A DNA stretch of 64,000 bases, from the NCBI GenBank assembly GCA_947462335.1, contig OX381721.1, forward strand, positions 12,351,910 through 12,415,909, read 5' to 3'. This stretch comes from Harmothoe impar. Its lineage: Eukaryota; Annelida; Polychaeta; Phyllodocida; Polynoidae. Numbering within the stretch: position 1 is the first letter of the stretch; each line of letters opens with the position of its first letter. The notes beneath the pieces are model-generated. The model worked only from the letters and a program-made list of their open reading frames with translations, was not told the DNA's origin and did no database searches. The translations under genes were made by a program, and so were the position numbers. Shown in pieces: positions 57,381-64,000 of this stretch.

Positions 57381-57735
57381 CGACTACTAACATCAGCAGC
57401 ATCGGCAGCAGCGGTAGCAGCATCGGCAGCAGCTATAAGGTGAAAACATGTTCAGACACGGTCGGCGTGTGAGACCTGTCCAGGCACGTCCGAGCAGGTT
57501 CGAACGTGTCTGAACATGTTCCAGAGTGCAAGACGCGTGCACACACAGACCGAACAGACACACACAGACCCACACACCCACACACCCCTATGTAGTGTGG
57601 GATGTAAAAGAAACCCTTGTCTCGGTAAAAGGACCATAGATTCGATCACCATCACCGCCCTTGAAATGACCATAGCTGTTAACTAAGGCGTAAAGCAACC
57701 CACACACCCACACACCCACACACCCACACATTTTT
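57381..57735 (+). repeat. CAG-type triplets, stem-loop and (CCCACACA)n in element 2
   Basis: CAGCAGCATCGG triplet repeats (57395-57435) are followed by an inverted pair AACATGTTCAGACACG (57445-57460) and CGTGTCTGAACATGTT (57505-57520), then CACACACC-rich runs (57540-57590 and 57700-57730). Confidence 0.8.
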
Positions 57736-58482
57736 CTGTATGAGCCTTCAGACCTGAAGCTGCTCAGTGTACGGGACTAAGTTTTGTCATAGGCCCTACG
57801 GACGCTACTCAAGGGGGAATAAGAGAGCCGTCTCACCATAGCATGGACTGGCTGTAGTTTTTTATGTTTCGGTACCTACAACCAAACAGCCAGTACCCAC
57901 CCCAGGGCTTCATGTCGCACGCGGGAAAAGTATAAAGATTCGAACGGTGGCGCCAACTGTCGGAATAGCGGGTACACTACGTCAGTAGTTCTTTTGTTCT
58001 CCGCTGAGTGACTGGGCGAAATGTAGTCGGTAGCTCTATTTTCTGTGCACTGTTCTGTTCATTTTCTACACTTAACGCTTAAATAGACTACGTGTTTGTA
58101 CAAGCTAACCGTTTTATCAGTGCAAAAATTAAATAAGCATCGGATAGAGCAATAAAAAAATGAGAAAGTAATCCAGCACTTAGTATAACGCGCCAGTTTT
58201 ATCATGAGACACCGAAAGTCTGTTTTTTTCGGGTGCATAAGACAGTCGACTGAGAGCTCCAAACCAACCAAAACGTACCAGAGTGAGATCTATCTCATTA
58301 GAACGTACCCGACAGGGCAGGGGCCTTCTACACCCCGGCTCTGATGAGCAAGCGACAATTGTTGCAGAGGTCCTATTCCTCTTTTGAGGTGGGACCAAAA
58401 TTGAACAAAAGAATAAACTAAACCAAAAGCCTTAAGATTGAAAGAGTTGTAGATACTAATTTTAACGAGGAAGTCGCACTCA
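57736..58482. other. Interior of element 2, right part
   Basis: No recognisable gene. Open frames are short and in conflicting directions. Confidence 0.5.
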
Positions 58483-59223
58483 TTAGTTTACAAATAGCCA
58501 GTGTAAGTACGCCTATGTATAGGAGAGAGACCTTGCTTATTTCTTATAGGGTTGTAAGATAGTCACATCATGATGCACATCATCATAAACGCATCATGAT
58601 ACATTTCATTGTAAGTAGACGAACCAGTAGACTCGCCTCTCTGCCCTCTAAAAGAGAGGGCAGAGAAGCGAGTCTCACTCTTAAAATCCCTTCCCCTCCC
58701 CTCCCCCCTCCCCCCCTCCCCCCCTCCCCCCCCCCCATGCATCTTAAAGAGTGCCCCCCCAGAGTGCCCCTCCCCCCCCTAAAAAAAAGAGCCGCATTTT
58801 TAAATTATTTTTTAGCAAGCTTTCAGCTTGCTTTTTCTTTTTTAAAATTTATTTATCCATAAAAATCTCAAGTGACTTATTTTGAAATTCGCGCCAACCT
58901 AGTAGTCACGTGACCCCCTTAAGTAGGTCACTTCCAGTCACGTGACCTATTTGAATTTCCCGCCAACATGGTGGTCACGTGACCCTCTTAAGTAGGTCAC
59001 TTCCGGTCACGTGACCTATTTGAATTTCCCGCCCAAAGGTCACGTGACCGGAAGTAGGTCACTTCCGGTCACGTGACCTATTTGAATTTCCCGCCAAAAG
59101 GGAGGCCTCTCATTGGCTGCTTTTGAATTTCCCGCCAAAAGGGAGGCCTCTGATTGGCTGCATGTCGATTGAGTAATAAACAGTACTTAACTATAGTCCC
59201 GTTCCGATACATACAATACTACT
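58483..59223 (-). repeat. Right inverted repeat of element 2
   Basis: Reverse complement of 50092-50802 with very few differences. It has a roughly 30-bp extra segment (GATGCACATCATCATAAACG) near 58571-58600 and small length differences in the C/G runs. It carries the same hairpin, G-tract and motif array. Confidence 0.92.

Positions 59224-64000
<4,777 letters not shown>

Larger units (their letters stand above)
50092..59223 (-). mobile_element. Second Polinton-like element, degenerate core (element 2)
   Basis: 9,132 bp, flanked by the 6-bp duplication GATTCC (50086-50091 and 59224-59229). The ends AGTAGTATTGTATGTATCGG and its complement closely match element 1. Long inverted repeats (about 711 and 741 bp) are nearly identical to each other, suggesting recent insertion or homogenisation. 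A central control region (52347-52600) is homologous to 23425-23990 of element 1 but inverted, so element 2 lies in the opposite orientation. There is no polymerase and no intact frame above about 100 codons of recognisable type. It must move in trans. Confidence 0.88.

Noticed and set aside
50092..59223. Integrase or capsid remnants in element 2
   Set aside because: I looked for catalytic spacing or conserved motifs in the short frames and saw none; a profile search could still find some.

Overview
This is a eukaryotic, animal-type genome window. It is AT-leaning, intron-bearing and dense in microsatellites, minisatellites, tRNA-derived SINE-like pieces and non-autonomous DNA transposons. 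A C2H2 zinc-finger gene with a spliced 5' exon and a tandem death-domain protein point to a metazoan. The repeat style suggests an invertebrate, but I cannot name the species.

Layout. Bases 1-14,300 are mostly unannotatable non-coding DNA with a few possible regulatory clusters: nuclear-receptor half-sites near 6,500 and a CTCF-like plus YY1-like pair near 10,700. From 14,301 to 17,570 a 65-bp minisatellite is split, in phase, by a 2.16-kb insertion with inverted ends. From 18,690 to 20,967 there is a single C2H2 zinc-finger gene with a TATA promoter, T-box-like half-sites, one 5' intron and a frameshift near its 3' end.

The most important object is a 9.4-kb mobile element at 21,139-30,584. 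It has long inverted repeats starting 5'-AG and a clean 6-bp target duplication (CACATT), the hallmarks of Polinton/Maverick elements. It encodes a protein-primed-type family B DNA polymerase (1,374 aa), a 522-aa protein with a C-terminal domain resembling PC4-type single-stranded-DNA-binding folds, and, divergently, a 246-aa protein made of two death domains. I see no integrase, capsid, protease or packaging ATPase, so it looks like a replication-plus-host-modulation module that would need integrase in trans. Its inverted repeats are arrays of sequences matching host promoter motifs (E-box, ETS, CRE, NF-Y).

A second relative (50,092-59,223, 9.1 kb, 6-bp duplication GATTCC) has the same termini. 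It keeps part of the same divergent control region in inverted orientation, carries E2F-like sites in its repeats, and has no intact large gene.

From about 30,600 to the end the host DNA is a patchwork of old repeats. Diverged segmental copies (about 32.0-42.7 kb, 42.7-50.1 kb and 59.2-64 kb) share an ordered series of markers. They are interrupted by a satellite/MITE family built on a 19-bp word, an 850-bp and a 1.47-kb inverted-repeat element, a near-perfect long palindrome and element 2. No host protein gene is recognisable there.
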